Assembly: GCA_003252375.1 (NCBI GenBank)
Contig: QKEJ01000175.1
Span: forward strand, 1 to 61,824
Direction of reading: 5' to 3'
Origin: Halodesulfovibrio sp.
GTDB lineage: Bacteria > Desulfobacterota > Desulfovibrionia > Desulfovibrionales > Desulfovibrionaceae
DNA length: 61,824 nucleotides
Below, in pieces: positions 1 to 8,657 of this stretch. A model generated the notes under the pieces. The model ran no database searches and was not told where the DNA came from. It was given only the letters and a program-made list of their open reading frames with translations. Each line of letters starts with the position of its first letter. Positions within the stretch are counted from its first letter, which is position 1. The position numbers were made by a program, and so were the translations under genes.

Positions 1-20
1 GCCTGTCTCCGGGCCAAGGA

Positions 21-437
21 CTACATGAGATCCAGATGGCCGGTCAGTTCGCTCACCCGCTCCCGGTGACCGAACAGGGCGATCCCCAGAAACCGCAGCC
101 CCCCTGCATCCAGCCCGGCCATGCGGGAGGCGTAGGCATCATAGCTGCGGGACTGCTGCGCCACATCGGAAAACCCGGCCACCAGCAGGTCGTTCGCTTC
201 ACGGGCCCGGTCATGCAGGGTGGCAAGCTCGGCGACGGAAGCCCGGAGCATGGGCAACCCCACGCGGGTTATGGCGGGATGCAGGTACCCCGCAGCATCC
301 GCAACATCCCACCCGACCAGGTCCTGTACCTTGCTGGTCAGTGCCGTGGCGAGCACGGCTGCCGTGTTGGCGACCAGCCCCACGGGCAGGGAGGCGTCTA
401 TCACGAATACGCACTTGGAATTCTTGTTCACGGTCAT
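21..437 (-). CDS. DUF2000 family protein
   Basis: The 138-residue product has the layout of the DUF2000 family, an alpha/beta fold related to peptidyl-tRNA hydrolase II. Near the N-terminus is a hydrophobic strand (KCVFVIDASLP), followed by a GLVANTAAVLATAL segment, then GWDVADAAG and a TRVGLPML strand, all of which I recognise from this family. The biochemical role of DUF2000 is unknown. I chose the ATG at 437 because a strong ribosome-binding site (AGGAGG) lies just upstream; longer readings run into the araC-type gene. It lies downstream of, and on the same strand as, the AraC regulator with a 116 bp gap, so the regulator may control it. No signal peptide or membrane segment is visible, so it is probably cytoplasmic. 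Confidence 0.8.
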   Translation of the reverse strand: MTVNKNSKCVFVIDASLPVGLVANTAAVLATALTSKVQDLVGWDVADAAGYLHPAITRVGLPMLRASVAELATLHDRAREANDLLVAGFSDVAQQSRSYDAYASRMAGLDAGGLRFLGIALFGHRERVSELTGHLDLM

Positions 438-553
438 GGCAATATCCTCCTGTTGCACAAAACAGGGGGACCCTACCCGCACCAGCCAATGATGTATGGT
501 AGAATATTGCGACACCACAGGCCGCAGGGCAGGAGAGAAATGAACGGCCGTGA

Positions 554-1474
554 TCAGCCGGCGGCGCCGGCCAGACGATACAGACGAGGTGTTGCGCCGG
601 TCACGGAGCGGAAGATGCGGGTAAAATGGCTCTGGTCCGTAAACCCGGTTGCGCAGGCGGCATCGGCAATGGGAGTGCCCTTGGCCAGCAGGGTCTTGGC
701 GTGGTTGATGCGCAGCTGGGTCTGCCACTGATGCGGGGTAAGCCCCACCTCGGCCCGGAAGACACGCAGCAGGTGATACCCGCTCAGGCCGCTCACGGCG
801 GAAAGGTCTTCCAGGGTAACCTTGGCATCCAGATGGTCCGCCAGATACTCGCGCACACGCCGCACGGCTCCGCGGTCATCCCTCCGGGACGTCTCTCGCA
901 CGGCGGCATGCCGCGCCAGAAGCTGGGAAAAGGCTTCCGTCATGGCGCTGCGTCTTTCCAGCGCATCCACGCCATGGCTGTCCTGACGTGCAACAATCCG
1001 CTGAAAGGCGGACAGTGCGGCAAAGACCTCGGCGTCATCAATGACAAGGGAATCGAAGGTCACCGCATCCGTCCCCATGGAAGCCGCTGTCCCGTCACCG
1101 TCGGAGATGTCCCGGGCCAGCGCGCGCATCAGGGAATCCTGCACGTAGAACATCCGGTAGGTCCATGCTCCCACGTCCGGGTTGCAGTCATGCACGGCAC
1201 CGGGAGGAATGACGGCGATCTGCCCGGCCTGAACGTCCTGCCCGCGCCCCGCGAGCCGGAAGATGCTGTGCCCCTCGTCCACCAGTCCCACGGACCATGT
1301 GTCGTGCACATGCGCCGGAAAACGGTAGCCGTTGAAATGCGAGTAGCGCACCTCCACGGCGTCCAGCGCCTCGTCACGCCAGAAGCGCACAACGGCACCC
1401 CCCGCAACAGCGGCCTGTGCGGCACATCCCGTGTCTGCCTGTTCGTGCTTCCGCTCCTGTCGCTGCTGGGTCAT
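554..1474 (-). CDS. AraC family transcriptional regulator with N-terminal cupin sensor
   Basis: This 306-residue protein has an AraC-type N-terminal cupin domain (roughly residues 30-180, with HVHDTWSVGLVDEG and the IPPGAVHDCNP turn). Its C-terminus is a two-helix-turn-helix DNA-binding domain (about 205-300), with AVSGLSGYHLLRVFRAEVG as the first HTH and GFTDQSHFTRIFRSVTG as the second. Such proteins usually bind a small effector in the cupin and activate a nearby gene. The ATG at 1474 is preceded by AAGGAG; an upstream extension of about 46 residues is possible but has no domain content. The gene lies just upstream of the DUF2000 gene on the same strand and diverges from a small membrane protein gene, both of which are possible targets. 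The effector cannot be deduced. Confidence 0.88.
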   Translation of the reverse strand: MTQQRQERKHEQADTGCAAQAAVAGGAVVRFWRDEALDAVEVRYSHFNGYRFPAHVHDTWSVGLVDEGHSIFRLAGRGQDVQAGQIAVIPPGAVHDCNPDVGAWTYRMFYVQDSLMRALARDISDGDGTAASMGTDAVTFDSLVIDDAEVFAALSAFQRIVARQDSHGVDALERRSAMTEAFSQLLARHAAVRETSRRDDRGAVRRVREYLADHLDAKVTLEDLSAVSGLSGYHLLRVFRAEVGLTPHQWQTQLRINHAKTLLAKGTPIADAACATGFTDQSHFTRIFRSVTGATPRLYRLAGAAG

Positions 1475-1671
1475 GTCGAATCCTGCTCCTTTTCCGGCTC
1501 CGTCAGCCGCTCCATGCAAAGGACGATAGCCCCCCATCGATGGTCCGTCAAACAGGAACGCCACCACGGAATACGCCCGCACCGATCGACGCCGCATCCC
1601 TTTTCCGGACATATCAGCAGGTTGACAGGCAGGAGGTTTTCACGGATTCTTCATAGCATGGGAGGCATGGT

Positions 1672-2109
1672 ATGCAACTGACTATAGGCTTGCTCCTCGT
1701 TGTCACGCTGGGGCTCATCTACGGGGTCATCCGCAGGGCCATGCAGATAGACAATGAGGCCCCCACCGATCCCGATTGGTATGACATCCGTCACTTCCGC
1801 GAAGCCGCAGGCATCATCGACGACCTGGACATGCGGGAACTGCTGGACGAATGCCTTGCCCACGGTTCACTCGATTCCGGCATGACCATCAGGGCTTGGG
1901 CAATGACAAGCTATCTCAATGACGCTCCCAACAGCCTGCACAACCCTACCGCCCGGACCACGAGCAACCAGCTGGCTACCGCCCTTGAGGCCCTGCTGGA
2001 GCGGCTTGAGGGCAAGGCGGACAGGGAGTCGATTACCAGCGCCGTCCAGCGGGTGGATGCCGCCTATGTCGCCTACCGCTCCCATTTCTATGACCTGCTC
2101 GGCGAGTAG
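1672..2109 (+). CDS. Small protein with N-terminal membrane anchor, function unknown
   Basis: I do not recognise a family for this 145-residue protein. Residues 3-20 (LTIGLLLVVTLGLIYGVI) form a single hydrophobic helix, followed by a charged, helical, probably cytoplasmic domain rich in Asp, Glu and Ala. It contains a WYDIRHFREAAGIIDDLDMRELLDEC-type amphipathic region (about 37-62) and ends in a helix with AVQRVDAAYVAYRSHFYDLL. A clear GGAGG lies 6 bases before the ATG, which supports translation. It diverges from the AraC regulator at 1474 with a 197 bp gap. The acidic helical domain suggests a protein-protein role at the membrane, but that is only inference. Confidence 0.65.
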   Translation: MQLTIGLLLVVTLGLIYGVIRRAMQIDNEAPTDPDWYDIRHFREAAGIIDDLDMRELLDECLAHGSLDSGMTIRAWAMTSYLNDAPNSLHNPTARTTSNQLATALEALLERLEGKADRESITSAVQRVDAAYVAYRSHFYDLLGE

Positions 2110-2358
2110 CCGGAGCACCCCGGTCCTTTCCAACCCTCCCGCCTTGACCGATAATTGCAAAACACGTATGCACCAGCACATGTGGTGTCGGCACTCCCGC
2201 TGCACCCGAACGGCTACCAATATACATGAGGATTGGATGAGAAAGACCATTGTAGCGTAATCCGCCTGCCGGATACGCATCCCGCAGCAGGCGGAGGACT
2301 CCAGTATTGTCGTGGTAGGATCATTGTTTCCACCCCCAACAACGCAAGGACGAGTCCA

Positions 2359-3126
2359 ATGACGCAACTTCGCTGCAACAAATCAGCTTCCTATACGGAC
2401 CTCAATACCATCTATGCCCAATGCAGCGGCCCGGGCGGGCTGCATCTCGCCGAATTCATGGCGGACAAAATGGGCATGGAGGCAGGCAAGCGCCTGCTCG
2501 ACGTCGGCTGCAACCGCGGCTACCAAACCTGTTTCCTTGCCCGGGAATACGGCGTGCAGGCCATGGGCATAGACCCGTGGGCCGACCGCATGGAGGGCGA
2601 CCCCATGGTCGACCATCTGCGGCGCAATGCCGAAGCGTGGGGCGTATCCCACCTAGTGCTGGGCCAGAAGATCGGCGTGCCGGACACGCACTTCGCAGCA
2701 GGCTCCTTTGATTTCGTCTACTCCACCACGGCGCTCGAAATGATCCGCATGCTGGAGGGCGAGGAAGGCTATCTGGCCTGTCTCAAGGAGCTGTGGCGGG
2801 TGCTCAAGCCCGGCGGCGTCATGGGCATAGGCGAGCCCATGCACCGGGATATCCCGGTGCCGCCCGACCTTATGCCCCATGTGTCCCAGTCGGACTTCCC
2901 CTGGAAGGATTGCTTCCGGGACATCCATCAGACCGTGGACGCCATCCGGCAGGCCGGATTCGAAATCATCGAGGCCGACTACGCGCCGGAGGCGCACAAA
3001 TGGTGGATGGAGTACGCAGAGCATGACCCGTTCTGCAAGCTGGATCCCGAAGGGGACCCCAAGACACTGACCGTCGATGACGGCCGCTGGGTCAGCTTCG
3101 GCTATGTGATCGCCCGCAGGCCCTGA
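2359..3126 (+). CDS. Class I SAM-dependent methyltransferase
   Basis: This 255-residue protein has a Rossmann-type methyltransferase domain. Motif I is LLDVGCNRGYQT (about residues 48-59), an acidic residue ends strand 2 (AMGIDPWADRM), and the motif II/III region (GSFDFVYSTTALEM) is followed by LWRVLKPGGVMGIGEP, the typical post-III strand and turn. The C-terminal third (about 180-255) carries a CFRDIHQTVDAIRQAGFEIIEADY helix and strand seen in Ubie/Methyltransf_11-like enzymes. The substrate cannot be told from sequence. I chose the ATG at 2359 (AAGGA 8 bases upstream), because the residues encoded before it show no conservation pattern. A strong palindromic terminator follows within 15 bases of the stop, and the gene appears monocistronic. 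Confidence 0.85.
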   Translation: MTQLRCNKSASYTDLNTIYAQCSGPGGLHLAEFMADKMGMEAGKRLLDVGCNRGYQTCFLAREYGVQAMGIDPWADRMEGDPMVDHLRRNAEAWGVSHLVLGQKIGVPDTHFAAGSFDFVYSTTALEMIRMLEGEEGYLACLKELWRVLKPGGVMGIGEPMHRDIPVPPDLMPHVSQSDFPWKDCFRDIHQTVDAIRQAGFEIIEADYAPEAHKWWMEYAEHDPFCKLDPEGDPKTLTVDDGRWVSFGYVIARRP

Positions 3127-3140
3127 TCTGCTGATAAAAA

Positions 3141-3166
3141 ACGCCGCCGGCATATGCCGGCGGCGT
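3141..3166. terminator. Bidirectional Rho-independent terminator
   Basis: A 26-base perfect palindrome (arms ACGCCGCCGGCA/TGCCGGCGGCGT) sits between the convergent methyltransferase and DMT transporter genes. An A-run just before it becomes a T-run on the minus strand, so it should stop the transporter transcript well and may also stop the methyltransferase transcript. Confidence 0.8.
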
Positions 3167-3207
3167 TCCTCGTCATGCACAGAACATCGGAGGCAGCAGA
3201 TATCCTC

Positions 3208-4170
3208 CTAGCTACTCCGCGTGGCCGCACGAATCCCGCCCAGGATGAGCCCTCCGCTCACGAAATGCACCCAGCTTACCGGCTCGCCCAGCAGCAGCAC
3301 CGCCTCGGCACCGCTGAACAGGGGCAGGGAGTAGTAGACGATCCCCGCCTGCGAAGGGCCAATGCATCCCACAGCCCTGTTCCAGCACCAGAACGCAATG
3401 AGCGAGGCGCCTATGCCCACGTACGCCACAGTGCCAAAGACCGTGGGGGTGAAGGCGAAGCGCAGGCCCTGATGCCACTCCCAGAACACACCGGGCACCA
3501 GCATGAGCGTACCGAGACCAAAGGTGGCCATGAGCACCGTCCGCTGGTCCAGCGGCTCCGGAAGACGGCGCACCATAATGGTGTACGCCCCGAAGAGCAT
3601 GGCCGCACACAGCATCCACAGATCACCAATGGCGAACTGCAGACCTGCAAGACGGACAAGCTCGCCTCGCGTCACCAGCAGCACCACCCCGCACACCACC
3701 ACGGCGACACCCGCAAGCCGTTGCAACGAAACCCGTTCCCCCAGAAACATGCGGGCAAACAGCATGATGAACAGGGGGGAGGTAATGGCGATGAGCGACA
3801 GGTTCAGCGCACTTGTAGTGTGGGCCGCCACGTAGAGCATGGTATTGAACAGCGTAATCCCGAACAGAGCCGTGACGGTCAGAAAACCGAATTGGCGCCG
3901 TACCGCAGGCCAGTCACGCAGGAAGGGCCGCAGCCCGAACGGAAGCAGGACGCAGAAGGCCGTGCTCCAGCGCAGAAAGGCCAGCGTAATGGGGGGCACA
4001 ACGTCTGTCAGCCCCCGGGCCACAATGAAATTCCCGGACCAGATGACCGTTGCCGCAAGGGCAAAGAGCACGCCGGCAAGTCGGGCTGCGGGAGCCGCAG
4101 CACTGGAATGCGGGGCAGCCGACGACGTCTGCCTGGGGGAACGGGAATCTGTCCGGGATGTTTCCGACAT
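3208..4170 (-). CDS. EamA/DMT family transporter
   Basis: This 320-residue inner-membrane protein has ten predicted hydrophobic segments arranged as two EamA repeats, the hallmark of the drug/metabolite transporter superfamily (RhaT/YdcZ-like exporters). Repeat one includes ATVIWSGNFIVARG and the TSPLFIMLFARMFLGERV motif. Repeat two includes MLCAAMLFGAYTIMVRRL and the YYSLPLFSGAEAVLLLGEPVS motif. The first 30 residues are a Ser/Ala/Arg-rich cytoplasmic tail, so the true start may be a little further in, although ATG 4170 is the first in-frame start after the divergent gene. DMT proteins of this type export amino acids, nucleosides or drugs; the substrate is not predictable. It is divergent from the small membrane protein at 4302. 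Confidence 0.88.
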   Translation of the reverse strand: MSETSRTDSRSPRQTSSAAPHSSAAAPAARLAGVLFALAATVIWSGNFIVARGLTDVVPPITLAFLRWSTAFCVLLPFGLRPFLRDWPAVRRQFGFLTVTALFGITLFNTMLYVAAHTTSALNLSLIAITSPLFIMLFARMFLGERVSLQRLAGVAVVVCGVVLLVTRGELVRLAGLQFAIGDLWMLCAAMLFGAYTIMVRRLPEPLDQRTVLMATFGLGTLMLVPGVFWEWHQGLRFAFTPTVFGTVAYVGIGASLIAFWCWNRAVGCIGPSQAGIVYYSLPLFSGAEAVLLLGEPVSWVHFVSGGLILGGIRAATRSS

Positions 4171-4301
4171 ATCTGCCTCACAGTGAAATGATGAACAGAC
4201 GGGCTACCCCTCCCTTGTGCCGGTGTCAACCAACCCGCTTTACCTTGCGGGATCTTTTGCCTATTCTCCCAGCAGCATATCATTCACAAAGGAATATTTT
4301 G

Positions 4302-4751
4302 ATGCCCGGATACAAATCGAACATCTTCGCCGGCGCGGCGCTGGCAGGCGCACTCATTGGCGGCTCCATGTACATGGGATGGTTTGACGCAGAACCCCTG
4401 TATATTGCCATCCTCATCAGCGTCGCCGTTCTCGGCTCCCTGTTCCCGGACTGCGGGGGCGAAAGCAAGGCTCCCTTCGCCTTCTATGCCATTCTGGCCA
4501 TTCTGGACATTGCGCTCATCCTCAACGGCTACTACCGCTGGTCCTGTGTCGTCGGGCTGTTCGCCATGCTGCCCGTTCTGGTCAAGGTCAAGGGATGGGC
4601 GGACACATGGTGGGCCATGCTGCTTGTGCCGGCCCCCATTCTGGCCCTGCCGTGGATATTCTTCCGCACCTCGTGGGATGACACCCTGCCCTTCTTCCTG
4701 GCTGCCGTGGCCGGCTATCTGGCCCATCTGGTCCTGAAGAAGGTCGCCTGA
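4302..4751 (+). CDS. Integral membrane protein, possibly YdjM/DUF457-like
   Basis: This 149-residue protein is almost wholly hydrophobic, with four or five likely membrane helices (about 10-28, 33-50, 62-80, 85-97, 105-120 and 128-146). A short polar loop after helix two reads GSLFPDCGGESK, which resembles the LPDxDxxxSK loop of YdjM/DUF457 membrane-bound metal-dependent hydrolases. The remaining metal ligands are not convincing, so this is a weak similarity only. The ATG is preceded by AAAGGAA at good spacing. It diverges from the DMT exporter and is followed 52 bp later by the DUF2867-like gene on the same strand, with which it could form a two-gene unit. Confidence 0.65.
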   Translation: MPGYKSNIFAGAALAGALIGGSMYMGWFDAEPLYIAILISVAVLGSLFPDCGGESKAPFAFYAILAILDIALILNGYYRWSCVVGLFAMLPVLVKVKGWADTWWAMLLVPAPILALPWIFFRTSWDDTLPFFLAAVAGYLAHLVLKKVA

Positions 4752-4803
4752 CAACAGCACCGAGGGACACACGCACAACCGGGCAACCGCACACGGACGT
4801 CTC

Positions 4804-5355
4804 ATGCCCCAGCCATACAGCCCCCATGCCGTTTCCGTCCGGCTCAACACGGCGGATATTCGCGGCCTGCTGGACCGCATCGATTATCAGGACACCTTTG
4901 GCTGCGATTTGCCGCCGGACGGACCTGAGTTGCATGTCATGGCCCGGGCCATCTTCGGCACGTCACCGGGAATCGTCCGCACCATGATGCGCCTGCGTGA
5001 CATGCTGGTCGGCCCGCTGGGACTGAAGACGGCCTCAGGCATCAACGCCTCTTCACCCGAGCCGAGCAGCCCCCCCGAAATAGGACAGCGCATCGGGCTG
5101 TTCACCCTGCGCGCCATGGATGACAGAACCCTGCTCTTCATGGAACGCGACAGACATCTCGATTTCGTGGTGCGCCTGCGACGCAGCGATGCAGAAGGCC
5201 AGCCTGCCCGAGCACAGCTGCACCTGAGCACCTGCGTGCAGTTCCACAACGCGTTCGGACGCGCCTACTTTGCCGTGGTGCGTCCCTTCCATGCCCGCAT
5301 TGTCGCACGGTGCCTGCGTGACGGCATGACCAAGGCATTCAAGGCCATGCCCTGA
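4804..5355 (+). CDS. DUF2867 domain protein
   Basis: This 183-residue soluble protein matches what I know of DUF2867. It opens with a YQDTFGCDLPPDGP segment and has a long middle helix with the RLRDMLVGPLGL motif. It then has an IGLFTLRAMDDRTLLFMERDRHLDFVVRLRR beta-hairpin region typical of the family, and a C-terminal CVQFHNAFGRAYFAVVRPFHARIVARCL stretch. In other bacteria this domain is found alone or fused to NAD(P)-binding epimerase-like proteins; its activity is not established. The second half of the stretch has the alternation expected of a lipid- or ligand-binding beta sheet, which is inference. It follows a small membrane protein gene and converges on the J-protein operon. Confidence 0.75.
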   Translation: MPQPYSPHAVSVRLNTADIRGLLDRIDYQDTFGCDLPPDGPELHVMARAIFGTSPGIVRTMMRLRDMLVGPLGLKTASGINASSPEPSSPPEIGQRIGLFTLRAMDDRTLLFMERDRHLDFVVRLRRSDAEGQPARAQLHLSTCVQFHNAFGRAYFAVVRPFHARIVARCLRDGMTKAFKAMP

Positions 5356-5418
5356 CACCGCTCTGCATGAAGGAACGTGGAAAGAGAGGGCAACAGCGCC
5401 CAAAGAAGGGATGAACTC

Positions 5419-6243
5419 CTAGATTCTGGCCAGGACGCGAAGATACAGGTCGCCCGTCCAGGGACCGATCTTGCGGCCAAGCCCCTTGAGGCGGATGGGG
5501 CGTCCCACCACGAAATCCTGCGGCAGGGTGATCTCGATCTGGCGCGGGTCGCCATTCATGCCCTGGGAAAGAGAGATGCGCACCTTGGTGCCCGGTACAA
5601 GGTTCTGCGGCGGCATGTAGATGGTCTGTTCGTCATCCATCTGCTTGCGCATCCAGCCCTTGACCCCGGAAGCCAACCCGTGGGTCATGTCGAAGGTGAG
5701 CTTGGAGTCTCCCCACTCGAAATTGAGCTTGCGCTTCTTGGGAGCAGCCACGGCCTTGCCGGAGTCACGCCGCACCTGACTATAGATATCCTCGAACACA
5801 CGACGGGCAAAGGGGTCCTTGAGAATGTCGTTCAGCACATCCTCCTGCCGCACCTGCTGCCGCGCAGACGTCTTGCGGGCGCTGCCCCTGCCGGGTGCTC
5901 CCGGAGCCTGCTGCGCCTTGGTCCTGTTGTAGGCTTCCGAGGCTCTGGCCTTCTGTTCCTGCTCCGCCTTGCGGTCCTGCTCTGCCTGAGCGGCATCGAA
6001 GCCCCGCTTTGCCTTCTCGTAGGCGCTCTGCGCCTGCGCCCGGGTCCCGTCCTCGGAGTCCACGTTGCGGGTGAGCAGCACGTAGGCTTCATTCAGCAAC
6101 TGGAACTGACGGGCCGCATCACTGCGCTCCGGGTGCAGGTCCGGGTGCAGCTCGAACGCACGTTTCCTGTAGGCGGACTTTACCTCGTCCACACTGGCGC
6201 CCTCTTTGAGGTTGAGCATCCGGTAGCATTCCTGCAGCGTCAC
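5419..6243 (-). CDS. DnaJ-domain (J-protein) co-chaperone
   Basis: The 274-residue protein begins with a J domain (residues 1-62: CYRMLNLKEGASVDEVKSAYRKRA, then the HPD tripeptide in LHPDLHP), which stimulates DnaK ATPase activity. A long charged, Ala/Glu/Lys/Arg-rich linker (about 65-150) follows. The C-terminal part (about 155-274) resembles the second half of the DnaJ/CbpA substrate-binding region (RISLSQGMNGDPRQIEITLP, then RPIRLKGLGRK and GDLYLRVLARI). There is no zinc-finger and no clear Gly/Phe region, so it is a class III or CbpA-like J-protein rather than DnaJ itself. It is the third gene of an apparent operon with the CoA-binding and YkgJ genes, 33 bp after the latter. Confidence 0.85.
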   Translation of the reverse strand: MTLQECYRMLNLKEGASVDEVKSAYRKRAFELHPDLHPERSDAARQFQLLNEAYVLLTRNVDSEDGTRAQAQSAYEKAKRGFDAAQAEQDRKAEQEQKARASEAYNRTKAQQAPGAPGRGSARKTSARQQVRQEDVLNDILKDPFARRVFEDIYSQVRRDSGKAVAAPKKRKLNFEWGDSKLTFDMTHGLASGVKGWMRKQMDDEQTIYMPPQNLVPGTKVRISLSQGMNGDPRQIEITLPQDFVVGRPIRLKGLGRKIGPWTGDLYLRVLARI

Positions 6244-6276
6244 ATGTGTCTCCGTCAGATGGCCGCGCCAGCGGCA

Positions 6277-6750
6277 TTAATCATCCAGTATAAGGGCCCG
6301 CGCTTCGGTCTTGGGATCAGAAGCCAGCAGATTGTTTTCGGTCAGATACGCCCTGCCCTGGCGGGCAAATTCCGCATGGGCCACATCGTGACGAATGCCG
6401 GGGCAGAATTCCTTGGCAAGCTCCAGCGAATCCGCATCCACAACATTCCCGCGAAAGAACGGCCATGCCCGGCAGATGTCCGGCTTGGCCACGTGCACAC
6501 CGCATCCCGAGCCCTGGACAAAGAAGGTACAGTATCCGTCATCCCCCACGCGGATGAACAGCTTGCCATCCTTCCACATGCCGTGCCGGGCGGCGAATTC
6601 CTCGGGCGTCAGCGAAAGGTGCTCCGCAATGCGCACAAGATCCTTGGGGCTGACGACGATACCGCCCTCGCCAAGGCAACAATGCCCGCACATCCTGCAA
6701 TCAAAGACGTCGGCCTCGGAAGGCGTTACCCGTTGTTCATCCTTGCTCAT
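6277..6750 (-). CDS. YkgJ family cysteine cluster protein
   Basis: The 157-residue protein carries the YkgJ/UPF0153 zinc- or iron-binding cysteine cluster. The CxxCxxCC motif is at residues 18-25 (CRMCGHCC), with further cysteines at GYCTFF, GCGVHVAKPDICRAWPF (the conserved CxxH/PxxCRxWPF block) and EFCPG. These match the family in number and order. Members are thought to bind a metal cluster; a role in RNA or protein modification has been suggested, but none is established to my knowledge. Its ATG overlaps the stop of the preceding CoA-binding gene by ATGA, so the two are probably translationally coupled. Confidence 0.88.
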   Translation of the reverse strand: MSKDEQRVTPSEADVFDCRMCGHCCLGEGGIVVSPKDLVRIAEHLSLTPEEFAARHGMWKDGKLFIRVGDDGYCTFFVQGSGCGVHVAKPDICRAWPFFRGNVVDADSLELAKEFCPGIRHDVAHAEFARQGRAYLTENNLLASDPKTEARALILDD

Positions 6751-7163
6751 TTTCCCATGCCCAGTCGCTGAAGTTCAACCATGATGCACTTGTCCTCGAC
6801 AACGCGTATCCCCTTTTCCGCCAACATGTTCCCGGCCTCCGGGCTGCGTATGCCGGTCTGCATCCAGAAGACGGCCGGAAGCGATGCAAGCTCCAGCACC
6901 TCCCGGGCGTGACCGGGACAATACTCGGACGCACGGAAAAGGTTCACCATGTCAATGGGGACGGGAATATCGGCGACATTGGCATAGGTGGTCAGCCCCC
7001 ATACGTTGCTGCGTACGGGGTGCACGGGAATGACGGTGTATCCTGCCTGTATGAGGTAGCGCCCCACGCGGTCCACCGGCTGCCCCGGCTTGTCCTTGGC
7101 GCCGATAATGGCAATGGTATGCACGCTCTGCAGCATATCCTTGAGTGTATCTTCAAAAAGCAA
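6747..7163 (-). CDS. CoA-binding domain protein (YccU-like), TTG start
   Basis: This small single-domain CoA-binding protein has a Rossmann fold resembling succinyl-CoA synthetase alpha. It shows TIAIIGAKDKPGQPVDRVGRYL, then GYTVIPVHPVRSNVWGLTTY, a VDMVNLFRASE strand and the AVFWMQTGIRSPEA motif. Start choice matters here. An ATG reading to 7184 has no ribosome-binding site, whereas a TTG at 7163 follows AGAGGGGGA at good spacing, so I prefer the 138-residue form. Physiological function is unknown for the family. It is the first gene of the unit with YkgJ (ATGA overlap) and the J-protein, and is divergent from the M24 peptidase. Confidence 0.82.
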   Translation of the reverse strand: MLFEDTLKDMLQSVHTIAIIGAKDKPGQPVDRVGRYLIQAGYTVIPVHPVRSNVWGLTTYANVADIPVPIDMVNLFRASEYCPGHAREVLELASLPAVFWMQTGIRSPEAGNMLAEKGIRVVEDKCIMVELQRLGMGK

Positions 7164-7365
7164 GCTGATTCCCCCTCTGTACATTGCAATACATCACCAT
7201 ACATTGCTGCGGGGTGAAGCGCAATTGCCCCTCACCCCCAAAAAGTTCGCCCCCCCGTGACACCATCCGGACGTTGCGGTTTGCCGCCGCATCCCGTATG
7301 CACGGCAATGGAACGCGGCACGCGCCGATGCCCCGGCCGGCCCACACGCCCTTGAGGAGATACGC

Positions 7366-8625
7366 ATGACGACCGCCCCCATCATCGGAACGGAACAATA
7401 CGCCCACACCGCCATCGAAACCCTGCCGAAGGAGGAGATGCATCACCGCCACGAGCGATGCCGCACCCTGCTGGCCACGCATGCGCCGCAGGCCTCCGGC
7501 ATGCTGGTCTTCTCGCGGGTGAACATCTACTACCTCACCGGCACGCTGGGCAACGGCGTATTCTGGCTCCCCATGTCGGGCAAGCCCGTCCTGCTGGTCC
7601 GTCACGGCATGGACCGCTGCAGGCTCGAAAGCCCGCTGGAACACATTCTCCCCTTCCGTTCCTACGGGGACATCGCCTCCTTGGTCGCCGACGCTGGCTG
7701 CCCGCTTGGAGACACCGCGGGCGCGGAATACTCCGGCCTGACATGGCAACTGGGCGAAATGCTGCGCGCCAAACTTGGCGGCACCGCGTTTGCGCCGTGC
7801 GACACCGTGCTCACCCTTGCCCGGTCCGTCAAATCCTCCTGGGAACTGGCCAAAATGCGCCATGCCGGTCAGCGCCACCACGACAGCCTGTACACGGACC
7901 TGCCCGGCCATATCGCCCCCGGCATGTCGGAACGCGACATCTCGCACCGTGCATGGGAGGTCTTTTTTACCCATGGCCATTCCGGCATCATGCGCATGAA
8001 CGCCTTTGGCGAGGAGATATTCCTCGGCCATGTCTCCGCAGGAGAAAACGGCAACTACCCCAGCCACTTCAACGGCCCCCTCGGCGTCAAGGGCGAACAC
8101 CCGGCCACCCCGTACATGGGACACTCCGGCTCCATCTGGACCAAGGGCACTCCCCTTGCGGTGGACATCGGCTTCTGCCACGAGGGATACCATACGGACA
8201 AGACCCAGCTGTACTGGGCCGGACCGGCATCCAGCATTCCCTATGCGGCGCGCCACGCCCACGATACCTGCATCGCCATTCAGCAGCACGTTGCCGAGGC
8301 CATGCGGCCGGGCGCCATTCCCTCCGCCATCTACGCCGAGGCCATGACCATGGCGCAGGCCGCAGGCGTGGAAGAGGGCTTCATGGCGCTGGGCAGCAAC
8401 AAGGTGCCCTTCGTGGGCCATGGCATCGGACTCGGTATTGACGAGTTCCCGGTGCTGGCAAAGCGGTTCGACGCCCCCATGGAAGCGGGCATGGTCATGG
8501 CCGTGGAGCCCAAGATAGGCATTCCCGGTCTTGGCATGGTCGGGGTGGAGAACACCTTTGAGGTGACGGAGAACGGCGGCGTGTGCATCACGGGCGACCG
8601 GTACGACATGCTCTGCCTGGAATAG
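7366..8625 (+). CDS. M24 family metallopeptidase (Xaa-Pro peptidase-like)
   Basis: The 419-residue protein has a creatinase-type N-terminal domain (about 25-165) and an M24 'pita-bread' catalytic domain (about 170-415). Candidate metal ligands are all visible: Asp in AVDIGF, Asp in HTDKTQ, His in VGHGIGLGIDE, Glu in AVEPKIG and Glu in GVENTFEV. This pattern fits a dinuclear-metal aminopeptidase acting on Xaa-Pro dipeptides or a related amidohydrolase. An insertion around residues 205-255 (GEEIFLGHVSAGENGNYPSHFNG) is longer than in classical PepP, as in PapQ-like M24 proteins. GAGGAGA precedes the ATG. It appears cytoplasmic and monocistronic, with a short hairpin (CCCCT/AGGGG) after the stop. 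Confidence 0.88.
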   Translation: MTTAPIIGTEQYAHTAIETLPKEEMHHRHERCRTLLATHAPQASGMLVFSRVNIYYLTGTLGNGVFWLPMSGKPVLLVRHGMDRCRLESPLEHILPFRSYGDIASLVADAGCPLGDTAGAEYSGLTWQLGEMLRAKLGGTAFAPCDTVLTLARSVKSSWELAKMRHAGQRHHDSLYTDLPGHIAPGMSERDISHRAWEVFFTHGHSGIMRMNAFGEEIFLGHVSAGENGNYPSHFNGPLGVKGEHPATPYMGHSGSIWTKGTPLAVDIGFCHEGYHTDKTQLYWAGPASSIPYAARHAHDTCIAIQQHVAEAMRPGAIPSAIYAEAMTMAQAAGVEEGFMALGSNKVPFVGHGIGLGIDEFPVLAKRFDAPMEAGMVMAVEPKIGIPGLGMVGVENTFEVTENGGVCITGDRYDMLCLE

Positions 8626-8657
8626 CCCTGACACGTCCCCTGTAAGGGGCACGAAGC